Below are positions 7,757-18,770 of a stretch of DNA of 64,000 bases, one piece after another. The notes below the pieces were generated by a model. The model had not been told where the DNA came from. It saw only the letters and a program-made list of their open reading frames with translations, and made no database searches. The DNA comes from Rubrivivax sp. A210 (GTDB lineage Bacteria; Pseudomonadota; Gammaproteobacteria; Burkholderiales; Burkholderiaceae_C), in the NCBI RefSeq assembly GCF_904426505.1, contig NZ_CAJGBN010000023.1, forward strand, positions 397,473-461,472, in the 5' to 3' direction. Every line of letters begins with the position of its first letter. Position 1 is the first letter of the stretch. A program made the translations under genes and the position numbers.

Positions 7757-8617
7757 TTAGCCCAGCCGCAGCGCCATCACTCCCACCACCACCACCAGCG
7801 TGCCGATGGCGCGCTGCAGGCCGAAGCGTTCCTTCAGCAGCCAGCAGCCCAGCAGGGCCGCGAACAGCACCGAGGTCTCGCGCAGTGCGGCGACGCTGGC
7901 CACCGGGGCCTGGGTCATGGCCCACAGTGCGATGGCATAGCTGCCGATGGAGGCCGCACCGCCCAGCGCCGCCTTGGGCCAGCGTCCGCGCGCATAGGCC
8001 AGCAGTTGCTGCCGCCGCGGGCCGCGCCGGCTCCACCACACGCCCACCGGGTAGGTCAGGCCGTCGAGCACGAAGAGCAGCATCACATAGCGCAGGGCGT
8101 CGCCCGAGATGCGGGCGCCGAGGCCGTCGATCAGCGTGTAGGCGGCGATGATGGCGGCATTGGCCAGCGCATAGGCCAGGGCCTTGCCGTGGTGCAGGGC
8201 CTCGCCCGGATGCGCGAGCCCGACCAGGGCCACGCCGCCGGTGATGCCGACGATGCCCAGCCAGGCCGCGGCCGAGGGCGCCTCGCCGATGAAGTGGCCG
8301 CTGGCCAGGGCCACCAGCAGCGGCGCGGCGCCACGCATGATGGGATAGGTCATGCCCAGCTCGCCGTGCTCGTAGGCGCCGGCCAGGGCGATGTAGTAGC
8401 CGATGTGGACCACCAGCGAGGCCAGGATGTAGGGCCAGCTCTCCGGCTTGGGCAGGCCCCAGGCCAGCACCAGCGGCAAGGCCAGCAGCGCGGCGCAGAA
8501 GTTGAGCAGCGCGGTGTCGGCCGCCTTGTCGCCCGACGACTTGACGAGCGCGTTCCAGCCCGCGTGCAGCGCGGCGCCGCACAGCACGGCGAGCAGGACG
8601 GGGCCGCTGAGGCTCAA
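7757..8617 (-). CDS. EamA/DMT-family transporter in the phosphonate operon
   Basis: The 286-residue protein has ten predicted membrane helices in two five-helix halves, with 'AALHAGWNALVKSSGD' in helix 1 and 'ETSVLFAALLGCWLLKERFG' near the end, typical of EamA permeases. The start is TTG 8617: its TTGA overlaps the stop TGA (8616-8614) of the PhnZ-like gene, a translational-coupling arrangement. Upstream in-frame starts would lie inside that gene. It is the last gene of the leftward phnR-phnA-phnY-phnZ run. DMT proteins move small metabolites or amino acids, so a role in moving an aminophosphonate or a breakdown product is inferred from position only. Confidence 0.8.
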   Translation of the reverse strand: MSLSGPVLLAVLCGAALHAGWNALVKSSGDKAADTALLNFCAALLALPLVLAWGLPKPESWPYILASLVVHIGYYIALAGAYEHGELGMTYPIMRGAAPLLVALASGHFIGEAPSAAAWLGIVGITGGVALVGLAHPGEALHHGKALAYALANAAIIAAYTLIDGLGARISGDALRYVMLLFVLDGLTYPVGVWWSRRGPRRQQLLAYARGRWPKAALGGAASIGSYAIALWAMTQAPVASVAALRETSVLFAALLGCWLLKERFGLQRAIGTLVVVVGVMALRLG

Positions 8618-9159
8618 GACAGGGCGCAGCGCCGGGCGCGGGCCAGGAAGTGCGACAGCGGAGGGGTGGCGGCGCCAGCGACCTTGGCTGCGTCGTCCCA
8701 CAGGCGCAGGCGCACGGCCGACTCGGCCCCGGTCTGGGCGATGAACCCGGCCGCCTGGGCGGCGCTGTAGACGCCGCCCTGCAGCGCCAGGCTGCGCTGC
8801 GAATCGGGTGACAGTGCGGCCACGTAGCCGGGCCGCGTGGCGCAGAGGTAGCGCTTGGCGTCGACGTGCAGGCGGATGCCGCCCAGCACGCGCTCGCCGA
8901 ACAGGCCTTGCAGCAGCGGCAGGGCGGCGTACTGGTGGCGATCATCCAGGCCGCGCAGCGTGGGCGTGGCGCCCAGGTCGCGCAGCAGATGGCCGAGGTC
9001 GTGCAGCAGGCAGGCGGTGACGAGCTCGTCGTCGGCGCCGTCGGCCTCGGCCAGGGCCGCGGTCTGCAACGCGTGCTCGAGCTGGGTCACCGGCTCGCCG
9101 GCGTATTGCTCGCCGCCGCGGCGGGCGAAGGCGCTCTCGATGTCCTGCAGGCGGTGCAT
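8614..9159 (-). CDS. phnZ: PhnZ-like HD-domain mixed-valent di-iron oxygenase
   Basis: The 181-residue HD protein shows the expected PhnZ layout: Tyr19 and Glu22 in 'QYAGEP', His29, the His53-Asp54 pair in 'LLHDLGH', His75 and His98. From memory, PhnZ uses Y24, E27, H34, H58, D59, H80 and H104, and the nearly constant offset of five or six residues supports the match. PhnZ oxidatively cleaves (1-hydroxy-2-aminoethyl)phosphonate to glycine and phosphate using two irons and O2. Its usual partner, the Fe/2-oxoglutarate hydroxylase PhnY*, is absent from the window, and the 'PhnY' here is an aldehyde dehydrogenase. ATG 9159 lies 2 bp after the upstream stop. The substrate may differ from the characterised enzyme. 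Confidence 0.8.
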   Translation of the reverse strand: MHRLQDIESAFARRGGEQYAGEPVTQLEHALQTAALAEADGADDELVTACLLHDLGHLLRDLGATPTLRGLDDRHQYAALPLLQGLFGERVLGGIRLHVDAKRYLCATRPGYVAALSPDSQRSLALQGGVYSAAQAAGFIAQTGAESAVRLRLWDDAAKVAGAATPPLSHFLARARRCALS

Positions 9160-9161
9160 GC

Positions 9162-10589
9162 TCAGGTCCAGGGCAGGCTGTAGGTCTTGAGATGGGTGTA
9201 GAGCTTCATGGCTTCCTGCACGCCTTCCTTGCAGCCCAGGCCGGAATCCTTGAGGCCGCCGAAGGGCGTCAGCTCGAGCCGGTAGCCGGGCACCTCGCGC
9301 ACGTTCACCGTGCCCACCTGCAGCTCGGCGACGAAGCGGTTGATGTAGTCGAGCCGGTTGGTACACACGGCCGAGCTGAGGCCGTAGGCCGTGCCGTTGC
9401 TGATGCGAATGGCCTCGTCGATGTTCGAGAAACCGATGATGGGCGAGACGGGGCCGAAGGTCTCTTCGCGCACCACGGTCATGGCCGGGTCCACGCGGTC
9501 TATCACCGTCGGCGCGAAAAACGCACCCTCGCGGCGGTGGCCGGCGAGCAGGCGCGCGCCCTGGGCCAGGGCTTCGTCCACGCGCGCCTCGAACTGCCGC
9601 GCCGCGGCCTCGTCGATGACGGTGCCCATCTCGGTGTCGGGGTGGGCGGGGTCGCCGTGGCGCCAGGCGCGCGTCTTGTCGACCACCAGGTCGGTGAAGC
9701 GCTGGCGCACGGCCTCGTGCACCAGCATGCGCTTGACGGCCGTGCAGCGCTGGCCCGAGTTCTTGTACGAGCCTTGCACCGCCAGCGAGCTGGCCTCGTC
9801 GAGATCAGCGTCTTCCATCACGATGATCGGATCATTGCCGCCCAGCTCCAGCACCAGGCGGCGGTAGCCGCTGCGCGCCGCGATGTGCTTGCCGATGGCC
9901 ACGCCGCCGGTGAAGGTGACGAGCTCGACCGCCGGGTTCGTGATCATCTCGTCGGCAATCTCGCGCGGGTCGCCGGTGATCACCTGCAGCATGGCCGGCG
10001 GCAGGCCGGCCTCGTAGAGCAGGTCGGCGAAGGCCAGCGCCGACAGCGGCACCTTCTCGCTCGGTTTGAGCACGACGCGGTTGTTGGTGGCCACTGCCGG
10101 CACCACCTTGTGCGCGACCTGGTTCATCGGGTGGTTGAAGGGCGTGATGGCGGTGATCACGCCCAGCAGCGGTTCGCGCAGCGTGTGGACGCGGCGCTTG
10201 CGGCCGTGGGGGGTGATGTCGCAGGCGAAGGTCTGGGCGTCGTCGCGCAGGCACTCGTTGGCGCCGAACATCAGCACATCGGCCACGCGCCCGGCCTCGT
10301 AGCGCGTGTCCTTGAGGCACAGGCCCGATTCGCTGGTGATGAGGGCCGCGATGGCCTCCACACGCTCGCGCACCAGGGCCGCGGCGCGCTGCAGGATGGC
10401 GGCGCGCTCGAAGCGCGACAGCGTGGGCTTGCAGGCGCGCGCCGTTTCGTAGGCCAGCTTCACCTCTTCCAGCGTGGCCTTGGGCACGCGGCCGACGAGG
10501 GTGCCGGTGTAGGGGTTGTGGACGTTGATCGCGGGCTCGCGGCCGGCGCCGATTTTCTCGCCGGCGATGCGCAGGGCTTCGTTGAGCAT
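9162..10589 (-). CDS. phnY: Phosphonoacetaldehyde dehydrogenase PhnY
   Basis: The 475-residue aldehyde dehydrogenase has the catalytic Cys282 in 'NSGQRCTAVKR' and the general base Glu248 in 'VLELGGNDP', plus the NAD-binding 'TFTGGVAIGK' segment. PhnY oxidises phosphonoacetaldehyde to phosphonoacetate with NAD+. The neighbours make the assignment strong: phosphonoacetate hydrolase 6 bp upstream, and phnW for making the aldehyde in the divergent operon. Start ATG 10589 gives the full ALDH N-terminus. The 900-residue frames seen on the other strand are shadows of this gene and phnA. Confidence 0.92.
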   Translation of the reverse strand: MLNEALRIAGEKIGAGREPAINVHNPYTGTLVGRVPKATLEEVKLAYETARACKPTLSRFERAAILQRAAALVRERVEAIAALITSESGLCLKDTRYEAGRVADVLMFGANECLRDDAQTFACDITPHGRKRRVHTLREPLLGVITAITPFNHPMNQVAHKVVPAVATNNRVVLKPSEKVPLSALAFADLLYEAGLPPAMLQVITGDPREIADEMITNPAVELVTFTGGVAIGKHIAARSGYRRLVLELGGNDPIIVMEDADLDEASSLAVQGSYKNSGQRCTAVKRMLVHEAVRQRFTDLVVDKTRAWRHGDPAHPDTEMGTVIDEAAARQFEARVDEALAQGARLLAGHRREGAFFAPTVIDRVDPAMTVVREETFGPVSPIIGFSNIDEAIRISNGTAYGLSSAVCTNRLDYINRFVAELQVGTVNVREVPGYRLELTPFGGLKDSGLGCKEGVQEAMKLYTHLKTYSLPWT

Positions 10590-10595
10590 GGCGGT

Positions 10596-12561
<1,966 letters not shown>

Positions 12562-12590
12562 GGCCGGGCATTGAAGCACCGGCAATGTAG

Positions 12591-12602
12591 ATTGTCAACA
12601 AT
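12591..12602. promoter_or_regulatory. Probable PhnR operator in the divergent phn control region
   Basis: ATTGT-CA-ACAAT is a perfect 5-bp-arm palindrome. A related half-site pair (GTTGACACAAT, 12615-12625) overlaps the rightward -35 hexamer, so one bound regulator could block both operons. The assignment to PhnR is inferred from position and from the TTGT-ACAA type palindromes used by FCD-GntR proteins. Confidence 0.55.
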
Positions 12603-12615
12603 TGGCAAAAAACCG

Positions 12616-12645
12616 TTGACACAATCAGTTGCCGCATCTTAGATT
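12616..12645 (+). promoter_or_regulatory. Sigma-70-type promoter for the phnS transporter operon
   Basis: TTGACA at 12616-12621 and TAGATT at 12640-12645 are separated by 18 bp. The -35 hexamer is a perfect consensus. Predicted transcription starts near 12652, leaving a leader of about 88 nt before phnS. A palindromic operator lies just upstream. Confidence 0.6.
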
Positions 12646-12739
12646 TCGCCCGGCCTTGGCCGCTGCCCGTCACCACCGCGACACGCCGAGGCCGCAGACT
12701 GGCGGGTTCGACCTACCCCACACCTCCGAGGAGTACCCC

Positions 12740-13783
12740 TTGCGCATCCAAGCACCCTTGCAGACGCTGGCCGCCAGCGCATTGCTGGCCCTGTCGCTGG
12801 CCGCCACGGCGCAGACGAAGACGACGCTGCTGGTCTACACCGCGCTCGAGACCGACCAGCTCAAGGCCTACCAGGAAGGCTTCAACAAGGTCAACCCCGA
12901 CATCGAGCTGAAATGGGTGCGCGACAGCACCGGCGTCATCACCGCCAAGCTGCTGGCCGAGAAGGCCAATCCGCAGGCCGACGCGGTGATGGGCGTGGCG
13001 GCGTCCAGCCTGGCGCTGCTGGACAAGAACGGCATGCTCGAGCCCTACCGGCCGCTCAATGCCGACGCCATCATGAGCCAGTACATCGACAAGAAGAAGG
13101 TGCCGGCCTGGTTCGGCATGGACGTCTGGGGCGCCACCGTCTGCTTCAACACCGTCGAGGCGGCGAAGAAAAACATCCCCAAGCCCGAGACCTGGAAAGA
13201 CCTGCTCAAGCCGGCCTACAAGGGCCAGATCGTGATGCCCAACCCGGCCAGCTCGGGCACCGGCTTCTTCGACGTCACCGCCTGGCTGGCGCTGTGGGGC
13301 GACAAGGGCGGCTTGGGTGACGGCTGGAAGTACATGGACGGCCTGCACGAGAACATCGCGCAGTACACGCACAGCGGCTCCAAGCCCTGCAACATGGCGG
13401 CCAGCGGCGAGTACGTGGTGGGCATCAGCTTCGAGTACCGCGCCAACGCCAACAAGGCCAAGGGCGCGCCCATCGACCTCGTCTTCCCCAAGGAAGGCCT
13501 GGGCTGGGATCTGGAGGCCTTTGCCATCCACAAGGGCACGAAGAAGCTCGACGCCGCCAAGAAGCTGGCCGACTGGGCCAGCAGCAAGGACGCCATGCTG
13601 CTGTATGGCAAGAACTTCGCCATCACCGCCCAGCCCGGCGTCGCCGCGCCGCTGGCCAATGTGCCCAAGGACTACGAGGCGCGCCTGGTGAAGATGGATT
13701 TCGCCTGGGCCGCCGACAACCGCGAGCGCATCCTGGCCGAGTGGAACAAGCGCTACAGCGCCAAGTCGGAACCCAAGAAGTGA
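12740..13783 (+). CDS. phnS: 2-Aminoethylphosphonate ABC transporter, periplasmic binding protein
   Basis: The 347-residue protein has a signal peptide (about residues 1-23, ending 'AATAQ'), then an iron/AEP-type periplasmic binding fold with 'TLLVYTALETDQLKAYQEGF', 'WFGMDVWGATVCFN' and 'NPASSGTGFFDVTAWL'. The family binds 2-aminoethylphosphonate or polyamine/iron-like ligands, and the downstream phnW points to AEP. The chosen start is TTG 12740, which has 'GAGGAG' six bases upstream and places the signal peptide at the very N-terminus; an upstream start would add a non-conserved basic extension. It is the first gene of the rightward operon and overlaps the ATPase gene by 4 bp (GTGA). Confidence 0.88.
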   Translation: MRIQAPLQTLAASALLALSLAATAQTKTTLLVYTALETDQLKAYQEGFNKVNPDIELKWVRDSTGVITAKLLAEKANPQADAVMGVAASSLALLDKNGMLEPYRPLNADAIMSQYIDKKKVPAWFGMDVWGATVCFNTVEAAKKNIPKPETWKDLLKPAYKGQIVMPNPASSGTGFFDVTAWLALWGDKGGLGDGWKYMDGLHENIAQYTHSGSKPCNMAASGEYVVGISFEYRANANKAKGAPIDLVFPKEGLGWDLEAFAIHKGTKKLDAAKKLADWASSKDAMLLYGKNFAITAQPGVAAPLANVPKDYEARLVKMDFAWAADNRERILAEWNKRYSAKSEPKK

Positions 13784-14874
13784 CGGCGGGGGCGTCCCCA
13801 GCCCCCTACCTGCGGCTGGCCGGCATCCGCAAGGATTTCGGCAGCTTCGCGGCGCTCAAGGGCATCGACCTGGACATCGCCCAGGGCGAGTTCGTCTGCT
13901 TCCTGGGCCCTTCGGGCTGCGGCAAGACCACGCTGCTGCGCATCATCGCCGGGCTCGAGGTGCAGAGCGCCGGCCGCATCGAACTGGCCGGGCGCGACAT
14001 CTCGCGCCTGCCGCCGGCCGAGCGCGACTACGGCATCGTGTTCCAGAGCTACGCGCTGTTTCCCAACCTGAGCGTGGCCGACAACGTGGCCTACGGTCTG
14101 GTCAACGGCAAGGTCGACCGGCAACACCGCGTCGAACGCGTGCGCGAGCTGCTGGCCCTGGTCGGCCTGCCCGGCAGCGAGGCCAGGTTTCCGGCCCAGC
14201 TCTCCGGCGGCCAGCAGCAGCGCATCGCGCTGGCGCGGGCGCTGGCCACCTCGCCGGGCCTGCTGCTGCTGGACGAGCCGCTGTCGGCGCTGGACGCCAT
14301 CGTGCGCGTCAAGCTGCGCGGCGAGATCCGCGCCCTGCAGCGCCAGCTGGGCGTGACCACCGTGATGGTCACGCATGACCAGGAAGAAGCCTTCGCCGTG
14401 GCCGACCGCGTGGTCGTCATGAACCAGGGCTCGATAGAACAAGTGGGTACGGCCACTACCGTCTACCGCGAACCGGCGACGCCCTTCGTGGCCGACTTCG
14501 TCGGCCGCATCAACACCCTGCCGGCCACGGCCGGCGCCGAGCCTGGCCAGCTGAAGATCGGCGAGCGGGTGTTCCGCAGCGAGCACCCCTCGGCGCTGGC
14601 TCACGCCGCGGGCCAGGATCTGCGCATCTGCCTGCGCCCCGAAGACGTGGTGGCGCGCCCGCTGCCGCCGGGCGACCCCAATGTGATCGAGGCGCGGGTC
14701 GAGAAGATCGACTTCATGGGCCCCTACTGCCTGGTGCGCGTGTCGAGCGGCGCGCTGGGCGAGCAGGCGCTGACGGTCTATCTGTCGCTGCATTTCCTCA
14801 CCGAGGCGCGGCTCGAGGTGGGCAGCTTTCTGCCGCTGCGGCTGCTGCCCGAGCGGATGCGGGTCTACGCGTGA
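13780..14874 (+). CDS. phnT: 2-Aminoethylphosphonate ABC transporter, ATP-binding protein
   Basis: The 364-residue ATPase shows Walker A 'GPSGCGKTT', Q-loop 'VFQSYALFPNLSV', signature '[15 protein letters not shown]', Walker B 'LLLLDEPLSALD' and H-loop 'TVMVTHDQ', followed by a C-terminal TOBE-type domain. GTG 13780 overlaps the stop of phnS (GTGA), which fixes the start. A small frame upstream that would add residues lies inside phnS and is rejected. It couples the binding protein and the fused permease, with another 4-bp overlap to the permease. Confidence 0.92.
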   Translation: MTAGASPAPYLRLAGIRKDFGSFAALKGIDLDIAQGEFVCFLGPSGCGKTTLLRIIAGLEVQSAGRIELAGRDISRLPPAERDYGIVFQSYALFPNLSVADNVAYGLVNGKVDRQHRVERVRELLALVGLPGSEARFPAQLSGGQQQRIALARALATSPGLLLLDEPLSALDAIVRVKLRGEIRALQRQLGVTTVMVTHDQEEAFAVADRVVVMNQGSIEQVGTATTVYREPATPFVADFVGRINTLPATAGAEPGQLKIGERVFRSEHPSALAHAAGQDLRICLRPEDVVARPLPPGDPNVIEARVEKIDFMGPYCLVRVSSGALGEQALTVYLSLHFLTEARLEVGSFLPLRLLPERMRVYA

Positions 14875-16577
14875 GCGTCACCGCGCTGGCCGGCGCCGGC
14901 GTTCGCCACCATGTCCACTGGACCGAGAGGCTGGCCCACGCCGCCCTGCTGCTGGTGGCGCTGGCGCTGCTGGCCTTTCTGGCAGCGCCGCTGGCCACCA
15001 TCCTGCAGAAATCGGTGCAGGACGGCGACGGCCGCTTCGTCGCGCTGGCCAACTTCATCGCCTATGCGCAGACACCTTCGCTGCTGCAAAGCCTGGGCAA
15101 CAGCCTGTGGGTGAGCGCGCTGGTCACCGTCGTCACCGTGCCGCTGGCCTTTGGCTTTGCCTATGCGCTGGCGCGCAGCTGCATGCCGCTCAAGGGCCTG
15201 GCGCGCACCATCACCCTGGTGCCGCTGCTGGCGCCCTCGCTGCTGTCGGCAATCTCGCTCATCTACTGGTTCGGCAACCAGGGCGTGCTCAAGGGCTGGA
15301 TGCTGGCCCTGGGCGTGGAGCAGATCTACGGCGCGCCGGGCATCGTGCTGGCCGAGATCTTCTCGACCTTCCCGCATGCGCTGATGATCCTCGTCACCGC
15401 GCTGGCCGCGGCCGACGCGCGGCTCTACGAGGCCGCTGATGCGATGGGCACCTCGGTCGCGCGCAAGTTCTTCACCATCACGCTGCCGGGCGCCAAGTAC
15501 GGGCTGATCTCGGCGGCGCTGGTCACCTTCACCCTGGTCGTCACCGACTTCGGCATCCCCAAGGTCATCGGCGGCAACTTCAACGTGCTGGCCACCGATG
15601 TCTTCAAGCTCGTCATCGGCCAGCAGGATTTCCAGAAGGGCGCCGTGGTGGCGCTGCTGCTGCTGGCGCCGGCGGTGCTGACCTTCGCGGTCGACCGCTG
15701 GGTCGGCCGCAAGCAGACCGCCATGCTCACGGCGCGCGCCGTGCCCTACCGCGCCAAGCCGGCGCCGGCCTTCGACGCCCTGATGTCGATCTACTGCGCC
15801 GGCACCTGCGTGCTGATCCTGGCCATGCTGGGCATGGCGGTGTTCGCCTCCTTTGCCACCTTCTGGCCCTACAACCTGCAGCCCAGCCTGCGCCACTACA
15901 CCCTGGGCCTGGTTGACGCCGAGGTCGGCGTGGCCTTCGTCAACAGCCTCAAGGTGGCCGGCGGTACGGCCGTGTTCGGCACACTGCTCGTCTTCGTCGG
16001 CGCCTACCTGCTCGAGAAGACGGCCGGCCTGGCGCGCGTGCGCGTCGCGGTGCGGCTGCTGGCTCTGCTGCCCATGGCCGTGCCCGGGCTGGTGCTGGGC
16101 CTGGGCTACATCTTCTTCTTCAACGCGCCGGCCAATCCGCTGGGCGGCCTGTACCACACGGTGACGCTGCTCACGGTGTGTACCGTGGTCCATTTCTACA
16201 CCACCGGCCACCTTACGGCGGTGACTGCGCTCAAGGCGCTGGACCCGGAGTTCGAGGCCGTCTCGGCCTCGATGAAGGTGCCCTTCTACAAGACCTTCTG
16301 GCGCGTCACCCTGCCCATTTGCACGCCGGCCCTGGTGGACATTGCGCGCTACTTCTTCATCAACGCGATGACCACGATCTCGGCCGTGGTCTTCCTGTAT
16401 TCGCCCGAGACCAAGGTGGCGTCCATCGCCATCCTCAACCTCGACGAGGCCGGCGAGATTGGCGCCGCCGCCGCCTGCGCGGTGCTGATCGCCGCCGCCA
16501 ACACCGTGGCCACGCTTCTCTTCATGGGGCTTTCGCGGTGGGTAGACCGCCGCACCCAAGCCTGGAAGACGCACTGA
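14871..16577 (+). CDS. phnU: 2-Aminoethylphosphonate ABC transporter, fused permease
   Basis: The 568-residue protein carries two binding-protein-dependent permease domains in one chain (about residues 60-270 and 340-560). Each has an EAA-type loop: '[22 protein letters not shown]' in the first and '[22 protein letters not shown]' in the second. Around 12 membrane helices are predicted. The usual PhnU and PhnV subunits are therefore joined, as in the FbpB-type permeases. Start GTG 14871 overlaps the stop of phnT (GTGA). The ligand is assigned from the neighbouring binding protein and phnW. Confidence 0.88.
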   Translation: MSVTALAGAGVRHHVHWTERLAHAALLLVALALLAFLAAPLATILQKSVQDGDGRFVALANFIAYAQTPSLLQSLGNSLWVSALVTVVTVPLAFGFAYALARSCMPLKGLARTITLVPLLAPSLLSAISLIYWFGNQGVLKGWMLALGVEQIYGAPGIVLAEIFSTFPHALMILVTALAAADARLYEAADAMGTSVARKFFTITLPGAKYGLISAALVTFTLVVTDFGIPKVIGGNFNVLATDVFKLVIGQQDFQKGAVVALLLLAPAVLTFAVDRWVGRKQTAMLTARAVPYRAKPAPAFDALMSIYCAGTCVLILAMLGMAVFASFATFWPYNLQPSLRHYTLGLVDAEVGVAFVNSLKVAGGTAVFGTLLVFVGAYLLEKTAGLARVRVAVRLLALLPMAVPGLVLGLGYIFFFNAPANPLGGLYHTVTLLTVCTVVHFYTTGHLTAVTALKALDPEFEAVSASMKVPFYKTFWRVTLPICTPALVDIARYFFINAMTTISAVVFLYSPETKVASIAILNLDEAGEIGAAAACAVLIAAANTVATLLFMGLSRWVDRRTQAWKTH

Positions 16578-16593
16578 AGGAGACAAGGTAGAC

Positions 16594-17724
16594 ATGGACC
16601 GCGACCGCACCCTGCTCACCCCCGGCCCGCTCACCACCAGCCTGCGCACCAAGCTCGCGATGCTGCGCGACTGGGGCTCGTGGGACGCCGACTTCAACGC
16701 CGTCACCGCCGGCGTGCGCGCACGCCTGCTGGACATCGTGCATGGCCAGGCCACGCACACCGTGGTGCCGCTGCAGGGCAGCGGCACCTTCAGCGTCGAG
16801 GCCGCGGTGGCCACCGTGGTGCCGCGCGATGGCCATGTGCTGGTGCCCGACAACGGCGCCTACTGCAAGCGCGCCGCCAGGCTCACGCAGCTGATGGGCC
16901 GCCGCGCCAGCGTGCTGCCGCAGGCCGAGGACGCGCCGGTCTCGGCCGCGCAGGTGGAAGAGCGGCTGCGCGCCGACGTTTCGATCAGCCACGTCGTGCT
17001 CATCCACTGCGAAACCGGCACCGGCGTACACAACCCGCTGGAGCAGGTGGCCGAGGTCTGCCAGCGCCTGGGCCGCGGCCTCATCGTCGACGCCATGAGC
17101 AGCTTCGGCGCCCTGCCCATCGACGCGCGCAGCCTGCGCTTCGACGCCCTCGTGGCCGCCAGCGGCAAATGCCTGGAAGGCGTGCCCGGCATGGGTTTCG
17201 TCGTGTTGCGCCGCGAGGTGCTGGAGCGCTGCGCCGGCCACAGCCAGAGCCTGGCGATGGACCTGCACGAGCAGTGGCAGTACATGGAAAAGACCGGCCA
17301 GTGGCGCTTCACCCCGCCCACCCATGTGGTGGTGGCGCTGGGCGAGGCCATCACGCAGTACGTGGAAGAAGGCGGCCAGCCCGCGCGGCTGGCGCGCTAT
17401 GCCGACAACTGCGCCACCCTGGTCGACGGCATGGCCGCGCTCGGCTTCCAGCCCTTCCTGGCGCCGGCGGTGCAGGCGCCCATCATCGTGACCTTCCACG
17501 CCCCGGCCGACCTGGCCTATGATTTCGCGCGCTTCTACGCCGCCGTCAAGGCGCGCGGCTTCCTGCTCTACCCGGGCAAGCTCACGACGCTGGAAACCTT
17601 CCGCGTCGGCTGCATCGGCGCGATAGGCCGCAACCAGATGCGCGAGGCGGTGGCCGCGGTGGCCGACGCGATGCGCGAGATGGGCATTGCCAGCGGCAAG
17701 CCCGCCGCATCCGTCGCCCGGTGA
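16594..17724 (+). CDS. phnW: 2-Aminoethylphosphonate-pyruvate transaminase PhnW
   Basis: The 376-residue class V aminotransferase has '[10 protein letters not shown]' at its start, 'GSGTFSVEA' for cofactor phosphate contact, Asp166 in '[11 protein letters not shown]' and the Schiff-base Lys192 in '[11 protein letters not shown]'. It converts 2-aminoethylphosphonate and pyruvate into phosphonoacetaldehyde and alanine, feeding PhnY and PhnA encoded on the other strand. A clear ribosome-binding site ('AAGGAGACAAGG') precedes ATG 16594, 16 bp after the permease. The stop overlaps the next gene's GTG start. Confidence 0.94.
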   Translation: MDRDRTLLTPGPLTTSLRTKLAMLRDWGSWDADFNAVTAGVRARLLDIVHGQATHTVVPLQGSGTFSVEAAVATVVPRDGHVLVPDNGAYCKRAARLTQLMGRRASVLPQAEDAPVSAAQVEERLRADVSISHVVLIHCETGTGVHNPLEQVAEVCQRLGRGLIVDAMSSFGALPIDARSLRFDALVAASGKCLEGVPGMGFVVLRREVLERCAGHSQSLAMDLHEQWQYMEKTGQWRFTPPTHVVVALGEAITQYVEEGGQPARLARYADNCATLVDGMAALGFQPFLAPAVQAPIIVTFHAPADLAYDFARFYAAVKARGFLLYPGKLTTLETFRVGCIGAIGRNQMREAVAAVADAMREMGIASGKPAASVAR

Positions 17725-18392
17725 AGCTCACCGTCTTCGATCTCGACCACACGCTGCTGGCCGGCGACAGCGATGTGCTGTGGTGCGATTTCCTGCTGCA
17801 GCAGGGCCTGCTGGATCGCGCCGAATTCGCCGCCCGCAATGCTGCGATGGAGCGCGACTACCGCGCCGGCCAGGTCAGCGTCCAGGCCTTCAGCGCCTTC
17901 TACGTCGGCACCATGGCCGGGCGCAGCGCCGCCGAATGGCAGCCGCTGCTGCAGCGCTTTCTGGATGAGGAGATCGCGCCGCGCCTGCCGGCCGCCGCCC
18001 ATGCCCTGCTGCGGCGCCACCAGCAGGCGGACGACCTGGTGGTGCTGAGCACGGCCACCAATCGCGTGATCGCCGCACCGACCGCGGCCCACCTGGGCAT
18101 CACCCACCTCATCGCCACCGATTGCGGGGTGGACGACGATGGCCGCTTCAACGGCCAGGTGCTGGGCACGCCGAACATGCGCGAGGGCAAGGTGGCGCGC
18201 CTGCACGCCTGGCTGGCGGCGCGCGGCCAGCAACTGGCCGATTTCGAAAGCCGCTTCTACAGCGATTCGATCAACGACCTGCCCCTGCTGGAGGCCGTAG
18301 ACCATCCGGTGGTGGTGGACGCCGATGCGCGGCTGGCGGCGCTGGCGGCGCAGCGCGGCTGGCCGGCAATCTCGCTGCGCGGCGGCGCATGA
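17721..18392 (+). CDS. HAD-IB family hydrolase (SerB-like) coupled to phnW
   Basis: The 223-residue protein shows HAD motif I '[12 protein letters not shown]' (nucleophile Asp6, acid Asp8), motif II Ser/Thr in 'VVLSTAT', the motif III Lys in 'REGKVARL' and motif IV '[15 protein letters not shown]'. This is the IB subclass of phosphoserine phosphatase-like enzymes, with an all-helical cap. GTG 17721 overlaps the stop of phnW (GTGA), so it is translated with it. It is not phosphonoacetaldehyde hydrolase (PhnX), which has a different cap and a Schiff-base lysine. A phosphomonoester substrate is expected; why it is coupled to phnW is unknown. Confidence 0.85.
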   Translation: MKLTVFDLDHTLLAGDSDVLWCDFLLQQGLLDRAEFAARNAAMERDYRAGQVSVQAFSAFYVGTMAGRSAAEWQPLLQRFLDEEIAPRLPAAAHALLRRHQQADDLVVLSTATNRVIAAPTAAHLGITHLIATDCGVDDDGRFNGQVLGTPNMREGKVARLHAWLAARGQQLADFESRFYSDSINDLPLLEAVDHPVVVDADARLAALAAQRGWPAISLRGGA

Positions 18393-18748
18393 CGGCGGCC
18401 TCCGAGCGCTGGACGCTGAGCGCCGGCGATGTCGCCACCGCCACGCTCACCATTCCCGCCGACGCGCGGCGCGAGCGCCGCTTCGAGATCGCCTGCGCCA
18501 TCACGGTGGCCGTGCCCGAGTCCTTGCTTATGGCCGCCGCCGCACCCTGGCACCAGATGACGGTGCAGGCCAACGGCACCCAGTTGTGGCGCCGCCGCGA
18601 GGCCTCGCACAACCCCGGCGCCTGGGACGGCCTGGACTACCGCTTCGCGCGCAGCGTGGCTGTGGGCCAGGCGTTGCGCATCACGGTGGCGGTGGCCGCC
18701 CACGGCGTGCGCCGCCGCAGCCTGGTGATCGAGGCCGACGAGGTCTAG
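18389..18748 (+). CDS. Hypothetical protein, 119 residues, last gene of phnS operon
   Basis: I do not recognise this protein. It has no signal peptide, no membrane segment and no Cys-rich motif. The central part alternates polar and hydrophobic residues ('RRFEIACAITVAVPESLL') and suggests a beta-rich domain. ATG 18389 overlaps the HAD gene stop (ATGA), so it is translationally coupled to the HAD hydrolase. Convergent recG ends 22 bp after it. The coupling and GC-rich codon use support a real gene. Confidence 0.65.
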   Translation: MTAASERWTLSAGDVATATLTIPADARRERRFEIACAITVAVPESLLMAAAAPWHQMTVQANGTQLWRRREASHNPGAWDGLDYRFARSVAVGQALRITVAVAAHGVRRRSLVIEADEV

Positions 18749-18770
18749 CGCCGCCGCTGCCGCGGTGCGC

